The notes under the pieces: generated by a model
The model's input: only the letters and a program-made list of their open reading frames with translations
What the model was told of the DNA's origin: nothing
Database searches by the model: none
Program-made: the position numbers and the translations under genes
Origin: Cupriavidus yeoncheonensis
GTDB taxonomy: Bacteria > Pseudomonadota > Gammaproteobacteria > Burkholderiales > Burkholderiaceae
DNA length: 64,000 nt
Assembly (NCBI RefSeq): GCF_905397275.1
Contig: NZ_CAJPUY010000010.1
Span: 1-64,000, forward strand
Direction of reading: 5' to 3'
Part shown: one piece after another, positions 18,528 to 26,933 of the stretch
Numbering within the stretch: the first letter of the stretch is position 1
Layout of the letters: every line of letters begins with the position of its first letter

Positions 18528-18884
18528 TTACTGTGACTTTGCCGCGGGCGCCTTGGCGCCATCGGTGTACGGGTCATACTTGCCGCTCTTGGCGCCGTCG
18601 GTGTACGGATCGAACTTGCCGGACTTGGCACCGTCGGTGTTCGGGTCGACCTTCTTGCCAGCCAGGTCGGCTTTCGTCGACTGCTTGGCGCCGTCGGTGT
18701 ACGGATCGAATTTGCCCGACTTGGCCGGGCTCTGGTTCGGGCTCGCCTTCTTCTTGGTGTGGCTGCCGCTGTACAGATCGCCGCCCTCCGTATAGTTCTT
18801 CTGCGCATACGCGAGCTGGGTTGCACCAAAGGCGGCAAGCGCGGCAACGATCAGGGTCGGAACGGTCTTCTTGAGCATCTTCAT
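18528..18884 (-). CDS. Exported repeat protein with DPYTDGAK motifs
   Basis: 118 residues from 18884. The first 28 form a Sec signal peptide (MKMLKKTVPTLIVAALAAFG..) cut after AYA. The mature part has five copies of a short motif, D-P-(Y/N)-T-D-G-A-K, usually preceded by SGKF or SGKY, spaced by 12-20 residues. The rest is hydrophilic and rich in Lys, Ser and Gly. It is presumably periplasmic; regular Asp/Thr-rich motifs could bind ions or cell-wall polymers, but no function is known to me. Confidence 0.65.
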   Translation of the reverse strand: MKMLKKTVPTLIVAALAAFGATQLAYAQKNYTEGGDLYSGSHTKKKASPNQSPAKSGKFDPYTDGAKQSTKADLAGKKVDPNTDGAKSGKFDPYTDGAKSGKYDPYTDGAKAPAAKSQ

Positions 18885-19110
18885 CCTCGCGAGTGGCGAT
18901 CGCGCAGCGCCTGCGCGATCCGGTTGGGGCCGAGTTTGGCGGATCATCCCGGCTAATGTACCGAGTCGGCGCTGGTCCGCAAAGTGAAAAATTTCTTCTA
19001 AAGGTATTGAACGTCTTATTGTCCAGCCCCGTCCTGTGCAAAGTCAAAGTTGACGCAGAATAAGGATCGGCAAGTCACCGATCGTGAACATTTATGCGCA
19101 ATGAGGCCCA

Positions 19111-19143
19111 AAAAAAGCCGGCTGTTTGGCAGGCGGCTTTTTT
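19111..19143. terminator. Bidirectional intrinsic terminator
   Basis: AAAAAAGCCG (19111-19120) pairs with CGGCTTTTTT (19134-19143), so either strand gives a GC stem with a T run. It ends the Bug receptor gene, whose stop is at 19160 on the minus strand. Confidence 0.75.
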
Positions 19144-19159
19144 GTTGTGTGAAATACCC

Positions 19160-20137
19160 TTATTCGAGTGTAATGTTCTGGTCATGCGCGATCTTCTTGC
19201 GCAGATCCAGTTCACGCTTGATCTGGGCGGCGTACTGTGCCGACGTGTTGCCGTCGGGGTACGCGCCGCTGTCCGCCAGGCGGCGCTTGACGGCCGGGTC
19301 CTGCAGGGCCTTGACGGCGGCATCATGCACGCGCGTGACAATGGCGGCAGGCGTGTTGGCCGGCGCGACCAGGCCATACCATGCCATGTTGTTCATGTCC
19401 TTCATGCCGGCTTCGGCAAAAGTCGGCACGTCGGGCAGGCCTTCCACGCGCTTGGGCGCGGCCACGGCCAGCGCGCGAAGCTTGCCGGCCTGGATGAACG
19501 GCATCGACGACGGCAGGTTGTCGAACTGGACGTTGACCTGGCCGGCCAGCGTGTCATTCAGCGCCGGGCCCGATCCACGGTACGGGATATGGACCATGTC
19601 GGTCTTGGTGATGTCCTTGAACAGTTCGCCATCCAGGTGCGAAATGCTGCCCTTGCCGGCCGACGCGTAGCTGTACTTGCCGGGGCTGGACTTGAGCAGC
19701 GCGACGAATTCCTTCAGGGTCTTGGCCGGGACCTTGGGATTGACCGTCAGCACGTTCGGCACGTTCACCAGGTTGGTGATCGGCGCGAAGTCCTTGATCG
19801 GGTCATACGGGTTGCGGGCATTGGTGGCCGGGTTGGTGGCCATCGTGCTGACGGTGGCGATGCCCAGCGTATAGCCGTCCGGCGTGGACTTCGCCAGTGC
19901 ATCGGCACCAATGGCGCCGCCGCCGCCGCCACGATTTTCCACCACGACGGGCTGGCCCAATTCGCGGCCGAGTGCGTCCGAAACCGCGCGCGCCACGATG
20001 TCGGTGGTGCCGCCGGCCGCGAACGGCACGATCAGGCGGATCGGCTTGGTCGGGTAGCTCTGCGCCTGAGCGCCGCCGTGGAACAGGCCGAGGGCCGCGA
20101 TGCAGGCTGCAGTGCCTGCTTTGAGAACTGCTTTCAA
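19160..20137 (-). CDS. Bug/TctC family periplasmic solute receptor
   Basis: 325 residues from a TTG at 20137, chosen because GGAGG lies 7 bases upstream; an in-frame GTG at 20161 lacks a site. A signal peptide (KAVLKAGTAACIAALGLFHGGAQA) precedes the mature start QSYPTKPIRLIVPFAAGGTTD, the hallmark of Bug proteins. The VVENRGGGGG and DPIKDFAPIT loops are typical too. Bug receptors bind carboxylated solutes in the periplasm; many have no dedicated transporter and no TctA/B is nearby here. The ligand is unknown. Confidence 0.9.
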   Translation of the reverse strand: MKAVLKAGTAACIAALGLFHGGAQAQSYPTKPIRLIVPFAAGGTTDIVARAVSDALGRELGQPVVVENRGGGGGAIGADALAKSTPDGYTLGIATVSTMATNPATNARNPYDPIKDFAPITNLVNVPNVLTVNPKVPAKTLKEFVALLKSSPGKYSYASAGKGSISHLDGELFKDITKTDMVHIPYRGSGPALNDTLAGQVNVQFDNLPSSMPFIQAGKLRALAVAAPKRVEGLPDVPTFAEAGMKDMNNMAWYGLVAPANTPAAIVTRVHDAAVKALQDPAVKRRLADSGAYPDGNTSAQYAAQIKRELDLRKKIAHDQNITLE

Positions 20138-20302
20138 GGAGTGCCTCCGTTCTTCATTCACTGATTGTCGCCGGGCCGGATAGTTGGGGCGTTCTTCGGG
20201 ACGATTATGTCTCGCCTGCGCTTGTCGGTGAATCCTCCGGTCCTGGCTTGGCGGGCTGGTCCTCGTTGTGCGAAAGCCAGCCAACAAAATCGCGAAAATT
20301 TA

Positions 20303-20328
20303 GTTCCGCGATACGGAACGGCGTTCCG
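20303..20328. promoter_or_regulatory. Palindromic operator candidate upstream of the Bug gene
   Basis: GTTCCG CGATA CGGAAC (20303-20319) is a perfect palindrome with 6-bp arms, and a third half-site GTTCCG follows at 20323-20328. It is about 170 bp before the Bug start. Sites of this pattern are bound by IclR-type dimers in related bacteria; this is by analogy. The rest of 20138-20503 shows nothing further except the tRNA terminator. Confidence 0.45.
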
Positions 20329-20464
20329 TCATGTGCGCCGACGGCCATTCAACAGGGAAAGGACGGAAAGTGATATCGGGAAGAACCCGCGTATCAAGAA
20401 ATGAGGCAGGCTGCCGTGTCAGGCGCAAAGCCTGTCTGGAGGAGGGTGGAAGCGCGTCAAAGCA

Positions 20465-20492
20465 AAAAGGCCAACCTTGCGGCTGGCCTTTT
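20465..20492 (-). terminator. Terminator of the first tRNA-Lys gene
   Basis: On the minus strand AAAAGGCCAGCC pairs with GGTTGGCCTTTT and a T run follows, 12 bases after the encoded CCA of tRNA-Lys. Confidence 0.75.
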
Positions 20493-20503
20493 CGGGAATT
20501 CGC

Positions 20504-20579
20504 TGGTGGGGCGTGAGTGACTCGAACACTCGACCTACGGATTAAGAGTCCGCTGCTCTACCAACTGAGCTAACGCCCC
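20504..20579 (-). tRNA. tRNA-Lys (anticodon CTT)
   Basis: 76 nt including an encoded CCA. The arms fold cleanly: acceptor GGGGCGT/ACGCCCC, anticodon stem GCGGA/TCCGT with loop CTCTTAA (anticodon CTT), T arm GAGTG-TTCGAGT-CACTC. An identical copy lies at 23242-23317. Confidence 0.97.
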
Positions 20580-20718
20580 AACGAAGAAAAAGATTGTAGC
20601 AAGGTATCTAGTAAGACGCAATAGGGGAGCTGAACTTTCTTTTCCGGCACTCGCGGCTACAATGCCGAGCTTCCTGATGCGCATCGGCCATGCCAACTGC
20701 GCGACGACCCAGACCACC

Positions 20719-21627
20719 ATGCATGCCCGGATCCTGCGATATCTAGACGAGGTCGTACGCCGCGGCTCCATCCGCAAGGCGGCGCAGCATCTGCATGTGG
20801 CGCCGACGGCGATCAACCGGCAGATACTCGACCTGGAAGCCGAGCTGGGCGCGCCGGTCTTCGAGCGGATCAACCGGCGCCTGCGCCTGACTCCGCTTGG
20901 GGAACTGGTCCTTGCCCACGTCCGGCAGACGTTGCGCGAGCACGAAGCCTTGCGCGAACGGATCGAGGAATTCAAGGGCGCGCGGCGCGGCGAGGTGACC
21001 GTGGCGGCCACCGCGGGGCTGGCGGGGTCGCTGCTGCCATCGCTGGCGCATGAGTTCCGCCAGCGGTATCCGGGCATCGTCGTGCGCGTGGTGGACTTGC
21101 CTGTCGCCGACATCGTCACGGCCGTGGAGCAGGGCGACGCCGACCTTGGTCTTGGCTACGATCTTCCCGCTGCGCCGACCTTGCGTGTACTGGCAACGAG
21201 TGACTGGCAGATCGGTGCCGTGGTGCCGCCCGGTCATGCGCTGGCTGCGCAGCCGTCCGTCCTGCTCAGTGAATGCGTCGGCTATCCGCTGGTCCTGCCG
21301 GCGCCATCGCTTTCCATCCGCGCCATTCTCGACGATGCCTTTGCACGCAATGCCATCGACGTGACGCCGGCGGCCGAATCCACCTCGATGGCGCTGATTC
21401 AGCGACTGGTCATGCTGGGCAGCGGCATTGCCTTGCTCAATCCGCTGGACATCATGGAGGAGCGGGCGCGCGGTGCGCTGGTGCTGGTGCCGCTGCGTGA
21501 CCGCTACCTGCGGCGCCAGACGCTCGCGCTGGTGGGTCGCTCGCACGGCGCACTCAGTCCGGCGGCTGAGCTGATGGCGGGGAGTATTGGCACGACCCTG
21601 GCGGCGCTGTTCGCCCAGGTGCACTAG
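20719..21627 (+). CDS. LysR-family transcriptional regulator
   Basis: 302 residues. The N-terminal helix-turn-helix (GSIRKAAQHLHVAPTAINRQILDLEAELGAPVFERINRRLRLTPLG) is followed by a periplasmic-binding-protein-like effector domain. I prefer the start at 20719: a TACAAT box overlaps 20657-20662, so the in-frame ATG at 20662 would be at or before the transcription start. It lies 127 bp upstream of the deaminase gene in the same direction and may control it. The effector is probably a purine or related heterocycle, inferred from the neighbour. Confidence 0.85.
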   Translation: MHARILRYLDEVVRRGSIRKAAQHLHVAPTAINRQILDLEAELGAPVFERINRRLRLTPLGELVLAHVRQTLREHEALRERIEEFKGARRGEVTVAATAGLAGSLLPSLAHEFRQRYPGIVVRVVDLPVADIVTAVEQGDADLGLGYDLPAAPTLRVLATSDWQIGAVVPPGHALAAQPSVLLSECVGYPLVLPAPSLSIRAILDDAFARNAIDVTPAAESTSMALIQRLVMLGSGIALLNPLDIMEERARGALVLVPLRDRYLRRQTLALVGRSHGALSPAAELMAGSIGTTLAALFAQVH

Positions 21628-21754
21628 CGATCCCCTGTCGTTGCGTCAAAGGGTGTCCACATTTTGTGGACATGGTTGGCGAAATTCTGCGCTTTCGGAT
21701 CGGCGGCGCGGGTCTTAGACTCGCGCCATGCCCACCTGCCAGAGAACTGCCGCC

Positions 21755-23146
21755 ATGACCCTGATTGCCCTGAATGCCGACGTGTTAGTCACCATGGACG
21801 AGCAACGGCGAGAAATTCCCGATGGCGCGCTGGTGGCCGACGGCCCCGCGGTGCAGTGGGTCGGCGCTACGGCGGACTTGCCGCCCCAGTATCGCCGCAG
21901 GATCGACGACGGCGCCGCGCAGGTCATCGACATGCGCGGCCGCGTGGTGATTCCTGGTCTGGTCAATACGCACCATCACATGTACCAGAGCCTGACCCGC
22001 GCCGTGCCCGCGGCGCAGGATGCCGAGCTGTTTTCCTGGCTGACCAATCTCTACATGCTGTGGTCGCACCTGACGCCGGAGATGATCGGTGTCTCAACGA
22101 AGACCGCGATGGCCGAGCTGATGCTGTCCGGCTGCACGACCACGAGCGATCACCTTTACCTCTATCCGAACGGATCGCGCCTCGATGACTCGATTGCCGC
22201 CGCGCAGGAAATGGGCATGCGCTTCCACGCGGCGCGCGGCTCGATGAGCGTCGGCCGCAGCAAGGGCGGGCTGCCGCCCGATGTGGTGGTGGAAGAGGAG
22301 GCCGCCATCCTGCGCGACAGCCAGCGCCTGGTCGAGCAGTACCACGACAGTTCGCGTCACGCGATGCTGCGCATGGTGCTGGCGCCGTGCTCGCCGTTTT
22401 CCGTGTCGCGCGATCTGATGCGCGAATCGGCGCTCATGGCCCGCCACTATGGCGTGTCGCTGCACACGCACCTGGCCGAGAACGATAATGACATCGCCTA
22501 TTCGCGCGAGAAATTCGGGCTGACGCCTGCCCAGTACGCCGAGGATCTCGGCTGGGTTGGCCACGATGTCTGGCATGCCCACTGCGTGAAGCTCGACGAG
22601 GAGGGGATTGCGCTGTTTGCGCGCACCGGCACGGGTGTCGCCCATTGCCCGTGCTCCAACATGCGGCTGGCGTCGGGCATTGCACCGATACGCGCCATGC
22701 GCGATGCCGGCGTCAAGGTTGGTCTCGGCGTGGATGGCAGTGCCTCCAACGATGGCGCGCATATGCTCGGCGAGACGCGCCAGGCCATGCTGCTGCAGCG
22801 CGTCGGATTTGGTCCCGCGGCCATGAGTGCGCGCGAGGCATTGGAGATTGCCACGCTTGGTGGTGCGCGCGTGCTCAATCGGGATGATATCGGTGCGCTG
22901 GCGCCGGGCATGTCGGCCGATTTCGTGGCATTCGACATGTCCGCCGTCGGCTTTACCGGGGGCGGACATGACCCGGTTGCCTCGCTGGTGTTCTGCACGC
23001 CCGCCAATGTAGCGACCAGCGTCATCAACGGGCGCGAGGTGGTTCGGGATGGCGGGTTGCTGACGGCCGACTTGCCGGTCGTGTTGTCACGGCATCGCCA
23101 GCTCGCGCGGACGCTGTTCGAGCGCGCACGTGACAGCGGTGCCTGA
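21755..23146 (+). CDS. 8-oxoguanine deaminase-like amidohydrolase
   Basis: 463 residues of the metal-dependent amidohydrolase fold. Metal ligands are visible in NTHHHMYQ, SLHTHLAEN, WHAHCVKLDEEG and GLGVDGSASND. The sequence resembles the 8-oxoguanine deaminase / hydroxydechloroatrazine branch (MVLAPCSPFSVS; GVAHCPCSNMRLASG), which removes amino groups from purine or triazine rings in the cytosol. The start at 21755 gives the usual TLIALNADVLVTMD beginning. A bidirectional terminator lies downstream. The substrate within the branch is not certain. Confidence 0.8.
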   Translation: MTLIALNADVLVTMDEQRREIPDGALVADGPAVQWVGATADLPPQYRRRIDDGAAQVIDMRGRVVIPGLVNTHHHMYQSLTRAVPAAQDAELFSWLTNLYMLWSHLTPEMIGVSTKTAMAELMLSGCTTTSDHLYLYPNGSRLDDSIAAAQEMGMRFHAARGSMSVGRSKGGLPPDVVVEEEAAILRDSQRLVEQYHDSSRHAMLRMVLAPCSPFSVSRDLMRESALMARHYGVSLHTHLAENDNDIAYSREKFGLTPAQYAEDLGWVGHDVWHAHCVKLDEEGIALFARTGTGVAHCPCSNMRLASGIAPIRAMRDAGVKVGLGVDGSASNDGAHMLGETRQAMLLQRVGFGPAAMSAREALEIATLGGARVLNRDDIGALAPGMSADFVAFDMSAVGFTGGGHDPVASLVFCTPANVATSVINGREVVRDGGLLTADLPVVLSRHRQLARTLFERARDSGA

Positions 23147-23196
23147 GCGTGTCGCGGCGCCTGCCCCCGCAGGCGCCAAAGGCGCTGCCCAAAAAT

Positions 23197-23228
23197 AAAA
23201 GGCCGGAAGCAGATGCTTCCGGCCTTTT
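23197..23228. terminator. Bidirectional terminator between deaminase and second tRNA-Lys
   Basis: AAAAGGCCGGAAGC pairs perfectly with GCTTCCGGCCTTTT over a short loop. It stops the deaminase transcript from the left and the tRNA transcript from the right. Confidence 0.8.
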
Positions 23229-23241
23229 GTCGTGTATTCGC

Positions 23242-23317
23242 TGGTGGGGCGTGAGTGACTCGAACACTCGACCTACGGATTAAGAGTCCGCTGCTCTACC
23301 AACTGAGCTAACGCCCC
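23242..23317 (-). tRNA. tRNA-Lys (anticodon CTT), second copy
   Basis: Identical to the tRNA at 20504-20579, including the encoded CCA. The identity extends beyond the gene: 98 bp (23236-23333 and 20498-20595) match without a difference, covering the upstream AACGAAGAAAAAGATT. Confidence 0.97.
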
Positions 23318-23555
23318 AACGAAGAAAAAGATTTTAACATGATTTTTGAGTTTGTCAAACACCTGTGCGCATCAGGGAAGTTCGGGCGCGAGCAAGCGGA
23401 GCGGCTTGCGGCGTCGGCATCGCTCCGCATATGGAGGGAACCGGTGCACCTGTCCGGAGGTCACTGGATTGAGTGGATCAGCGAAGGTCGGCGCATACGA
23501 TATCGCTCCGGCCATGTTAGGATGTTTCTCCACTTGCATATGGAGGGCTGCACCG

Positions 23556-23819
23556 ATGGAAATCAAATTCCAAGAGCAAGAGCGCTACGACATCAATAAC
23601 GAAGGCTTGTTGTTCCACGCCATCGTCAATGGCGAGAAGGTAACGTGCGTCGTGACACGCGAAGCACTGTGGGAAGGATTTAGTGCGGACCAGGTACTGT
23701 CGCTGGAAGAAGCCTTCCGCGCCGGCCGCGACACGATCGAGCGTGCAGCGGTGGTCCTGATTGAACAGGGCGTCCCGCAACCGGTCGTCGTCAAGCGCGC
23801 CCACGTGGCGCCGGTCTGA
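23556..23819 (+). CDS. DUF1488 family protein
   Basis: 87 residues, complete for DUF1488: an N-terminal beta-hairpin region (LFHAIVNGEKVTCVVTREALWE) and a helical end (EAFRAGRDTIERAAVVLIEQG). TGGAGGG precedes the ATG by about 9 bases. An extended -10 candidate CATGTTAGGAT (23513-23523) resembles those of the small genes at 6602 and 6938. Function unknown. Confidence 0.7.
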   Translation: MEIKFQEQERYDINNEGLLFHAIVNGEKVTCVVTREALWEGFSADQVLSLEEAFRAGRDTIERAAVVLIEQGVPQPVVVKRAHVAPV

Positions 23820-23993
23820 TCCGGATGGATGCCCCGGCCGGCCGCAGGCAAGCCGCGGGCGCCCATCTCGCATCAGTCTCATTCCGGTAGAGCGTTCTCC
23901 GCGACTGCCAACCTGCCTTACCCTGCGGCATCCGGTTATTTCCGATGCCTGTCTCCCGCCTCAATAAATCGACCTGTCATCCTGACGCTGCCG

Positions 23994-25793
23994 TCACAGC
24001 GCTTCCGCGTGCGTTTGCGCGCCGGGGCGCTGCGCGCATTCTTCGAAGATCCGCACCTGGCACTGCGCACAGATATCAGGGGAAAGCTGCGCGATGATGG
24101 TGTGCAGCGCCTGACGCTTGGTCGAAAAGACGTGGTCGGTCCCGAGCTTGGTGGTGAACCCGGTCTGTTCCCAGGTCTGCAGTACCTGCGTGCGCGGGCG
24201 GTGGAAGTACAGGTCGCCGCCGGTGGCGCGTCGTTCGGCCAGTTCGGCTTCCCACATTTCCGCGCCGGCCAGGTCGATGAAGTTCATGCTCTTGGTCATG
24301 GCCAGCAGATGCTTCTGGCTGGCATTGACGGTGCGCAGCCAGTGCAGCCGATCCGTCACGTACTGCACGGCGCCGAAATAGATGGCGCCTTCCATGCGCA
24401 GCAGCTTGAGTTGCGGGCATTCCGGCTGCGGCCGCTGCAACTCGTCCAGCGGTGTGAAGCGGCGGCCCGGATCGTCGGCATCGGGCACGAGGCTGCGCAC
24501 CGCCGGCCGTGAGGTGCGGTACAAGTACGCGACCAGCGAAAGAATGGTGCCGAGCAGAACCGCCATCTCCAGGCGGATCACCAGCGTGGCGGCGAAGGTG
24601 CCCACCGCGATGGCGAACTCGGTGCGGCTCAGGGCGGCAATCCGGCGCAGGCGCGCAAAGTCGAACAGTCCCCACGCCACGAGCAGCAGCATGGCCGCGA
24701 TCGCGGCCAAGGGAATCTGCGCGAGCAACGGCGCACTGACGGCCACCAGTGCCACCAGCCACAGGGCGGAGAACACGCTCGCAAGCGGCGTCTTCGCACC
24801 GGCTTCGAAATTGGGGACCGAGCGGTTGAGCGAACCGCACGAGATATAGCCGGAGAACAGGCCGCCGGCAATATTCGACAGCCCCTGGCCGATGAACTCG
24901 CGGTTGGCGTCGATATGCTGGCCGGAACGCAGCGCCACCGCCTTGGCAATCGAGATCGACTGCCCCAGCGCGACGATAGTCAGCGCCGAGGCAATGCCCA
25001 GCAGGTCCGGCACGCTGCGCCAGGAGATATCCGGCACATGGAAGCCCGGGATCGCCGAAGGGATCGACCCGACGACATTGACATGGTGTCCACCACCCCA
25101 GCCGGTCCGGTTCAGCAGGAATGCCACGCCATAGCCAGCCAGGAGGCCAAGCAGCATGAACGGCAGCCGCTTGCCGAGGCGCTTGAACAGCAGCGTCGCG
25201 GCGAGTGTGACGGCGCCCACGGTGGCGGCGCCCCAGTTGATGGCGTCGACGTTGTCGAACAGGAAGCGCAGCACGCCAAATGCGCTGGTGCCGGTGGGCA
25301 CCGCCAGGCCAAACAGGTCCTTGAGCGCATACAAGCCGATCAGCGTGGCCGCGCCGCACGTGAAGCCGAGCAGCACGGAGGGCGAGATGAAGTTGGCCAG
25401 CGTGCCCAGCCGCAACGTGCCGACCGCGAACTGCATCAGTCCGACCAGGATGGTGACCGACAGCGCCAGGCCGATATATGCCGGGCTGCCCGCGAAGGCC
25501 ACGGGGCTCAGCATGGCGAACAGCGCCAGCGAGTTGGCGTTGGTCGGGCCTGACATCACATGCCAGCTCGATCCGAACAGCGCGGCGACGATGCATGGCA
25601 CCACGGCCGTATAGATGCCGTACTCCGGCGGCAGCCCCGCCAGCGTGGCAAAGGCCACACCCTGCGGCAACACCAGGACGGCGCCAAGCAGTCCCGCGAT
25701 CACGTCGGCGCGCAAGGTGGCACGGGAGACGCGTTGAGTCCAGGGAAGCAGGCGCTGCAGCCGGACGGCGGGGCTGGTGGCGGAGGCGGTCAT
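23994..25793 (-). CDS. SulP family anion transporter
   Basis: 599 residues. The first 430 contain the expected hydrophobic helices, including the signature region GLLGAVLVLPQGVAFATLAGLPPEYGIYTAVVP and a conserved GLSNIAGGLFSGYISCGSLNRSVPN. The C-terminal 170 residues form a STAS-like cytoplasmic domain (LLRMEGAIYFGAVQYV...KSMNFIDLAGAEMWEAEL). SulP proteins of the inner membrane carry sulfate, bicarbonate or dicarboxylates; the substrate here is not predictable. The start at 25793 follows a GGAGGCGG-like stretch on the other strand only, so its binding site is weak. Confidence 0.88.
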   Translation of the reverse strand: MTASATSPAVRLQRLLPWTQRVSRATLRADVIAGLLGAVLVLPQGVAFATLAGLPPEYGIYTAVVPCIVAALFGSSWHVMSGPTNANSLALFAMLSPVAFAGSPAYIGLALSVTILVGLMQFAVGTLRLGTLANFISPSVLLGFTCGAATLIGLYALKDLFGLAVPTGTSAFGVLRFLFDNVDAINWGAATVGAVTLAATLLFKRLGKRLPFMLLGLLAGYGVAFLLNRTGWGGGHHVNVVGSIPSAIPGFHVPDISWRSVPDLLGIASALTIVALGQSISIAKAVALRSGQHIDANREFIGQGLSNIAGGLFSGYISCGSLNRSVPNFEAGAKTPLASVFSALWLVALVAVSAPLLAQIPLAAIAAMLLLVAWGLFDFARLRRIAALSRTEFAIAVGTFAATLVIRLEMAVLLGTILSLVAYLYRTSRPAVRSLVPDADDPGRRFTPLDELQRPQPECPQLKLLRMEGAIYFGAVQYVTDRLHWLRTVNASQKHLLAMTKSMNFIDLAGAEMWEAELAERRATGGDLYFHRPRTQVLQTWEQTGFTTKLGTDHVFSTKRQALHTIIAQLSPDICAQCQVRIFEECAQRPGAQTHAEAL

Positions 25794-25989
25794 TGGTCCA
25801 GGTGTGTGTACTTGCTGGCGGCGTGCCGAGCCGTGAGCGGGCTGGCCGGTGCAGATTTGCGGGCCGGCCATGGCAGGTGAGAAAGGTGATAGTGGCGGGG
25901 GCGGGCCAGTTTCATGGCGGCAGTGTAGCCGCCCCCGCCGTGCGCCGCGAGCCGGGCTTGCCCGAACTTGCGTGCGCGTGGCGTGCGGG

Positions 25990-26787
25990 TCAGCGGCAGT
26001 CGAGCGTGGCGACGACCGGCGTGTGGTCGGACGGCTGCTCCCAGGTGCGTGGAACGCGGTCGATCGCGCAGGCGGAGCAATGGCCGACCAGTGCCGGCGA
26101 CAGCAGGATATGGTCGATGCGCAGGCCGGCGTTGCGCCGGAATGCGAACATGCGGTAATCCCACCAGGAGAAGGTCTTCTCGGGCTGCTCGAACTTGCGG
26201 AAGGCGTCGGCCAGGCCCAGTTCGACCAACGCGGCAAAGGCCGCGCGTTCTGGCGGCGAGACCAGGTTCTGGCCCTCCCACTTGGCGGGATCGTGCACGT
26301 CGCGGTCTTCCGGGGCGATGTTGAAGTCGCCGAGCAGCGCGAGCCGCGGATACTTGACCAGCTCTTCGCGCAGCCACGCCGTCATGGCGTCGAGCCACTT
26401 CAGCTTGTAGACGAACTTGTCCGAGTCCAGCGCCTGCCCGTTGGGGAAATAGGCGCAGACCAGCCGTACATCGCCGTACGTGGCGGCCACGACGCGCTGC
26501 TGCGCATCTTCAAAACCCGGGATGTTGCGCACCACGTCGGTCGGGCCCGGCATGCTGGCATCGCGCGCGAGGATGGCAACGCCGTTGTAAGTCTTCTGGC
26601 CCGTGTAGACGCTGTGGAAGCCGGCATTCTCCAGTTCCGCGAGCGGGTACTTGTCGTCAGGCAGCTTCAGTTCCTGCAGGCACAGCGCGTCGATCGGCGC
26701 GCCGGCCTGCTCCTGTTCCGTAAGCCATTGCAGCACCTGCGGCAGCCGGACCTTGAGCGAGTTGACGTTCCAGCTTGCGATTTTCAT
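25990..26787 (-). CDS. xthA: Exodeoxyribonuclease III
   Basis: 265 residues of the exonuclease III/AP endonuclease fold, which cuts DNA at abasic sites and trims 3' ends. Catalytic motifs are visible: MKIASWNVNSLK (Asn7), LQELKL (metal Glu), LLGDFNIAP (Asp/Asn), RIDHILLS and the C-terminal SDHTPV. AAGGA precedes the start by about 6 bases. A promoter candidate is upstream: TTGGTG and TAAAAC separated by 17 bp (26856-26861 and 26833-26838 on the minus strand). The prophage begins within about 70 bp of this promoter, so the gene is left intact. Confidence 0.93.
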   Translation of the reverse strand: MKIASWNVNSLKVRLPQVLQWLTEQEQAGAPIDALCLQELKLPDDKYPLAELENAGFHSVYTGQKTYNGVAILARDASMPGPTDVVRNIPGFEDAQQRVVAATYGDVRLVCAYFPNGQALDSDKFVYKLKWLDAMTAWLREELVKYPRLALLGDFNIAPEDRDVHDPAKWEGQNLVSPPERAAFAALVELGLADAFRKFEQPEKTFSWWDYRMFAFRRNAGLRIDHILLSPALVGHCSACAIDRVPRTWEQPSDHTPVVATLDCR

Positions 26788-26933
26788 TGTTCCTTGCATT
26801 CCTTGTCCCATAAGGGTTTGCCGCTTGGCGCTGTTTTAGATACCCCTAAACATACCACCAAGCGCGGGGGATACCCTGTAGGCGTCACTGCAAATAGCGC
26901 CATATCATCGGGCGTCACTCTGCCACATCTTTG

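Noticed and set aside
16823..18847. A 674-codon minus-strand frame
   Set aside because: It is antisense to the acyl-CoA transferase and has an Arg/Ser-biased, shadow-like composition.
23936..23950. GGTTATTTCCG match to the late-promoter element
   Set aside because: The other half of the element is missing and it lies in a host intergenic region.
26880..26920. GGCGTCACT repeats and a TG dinucleotide as a transposable-phage end
   Set aside because: The two repeats are short, and no transposase or B-type gene was seen. Without the other end, a Mu-like terminus cannot be supported.
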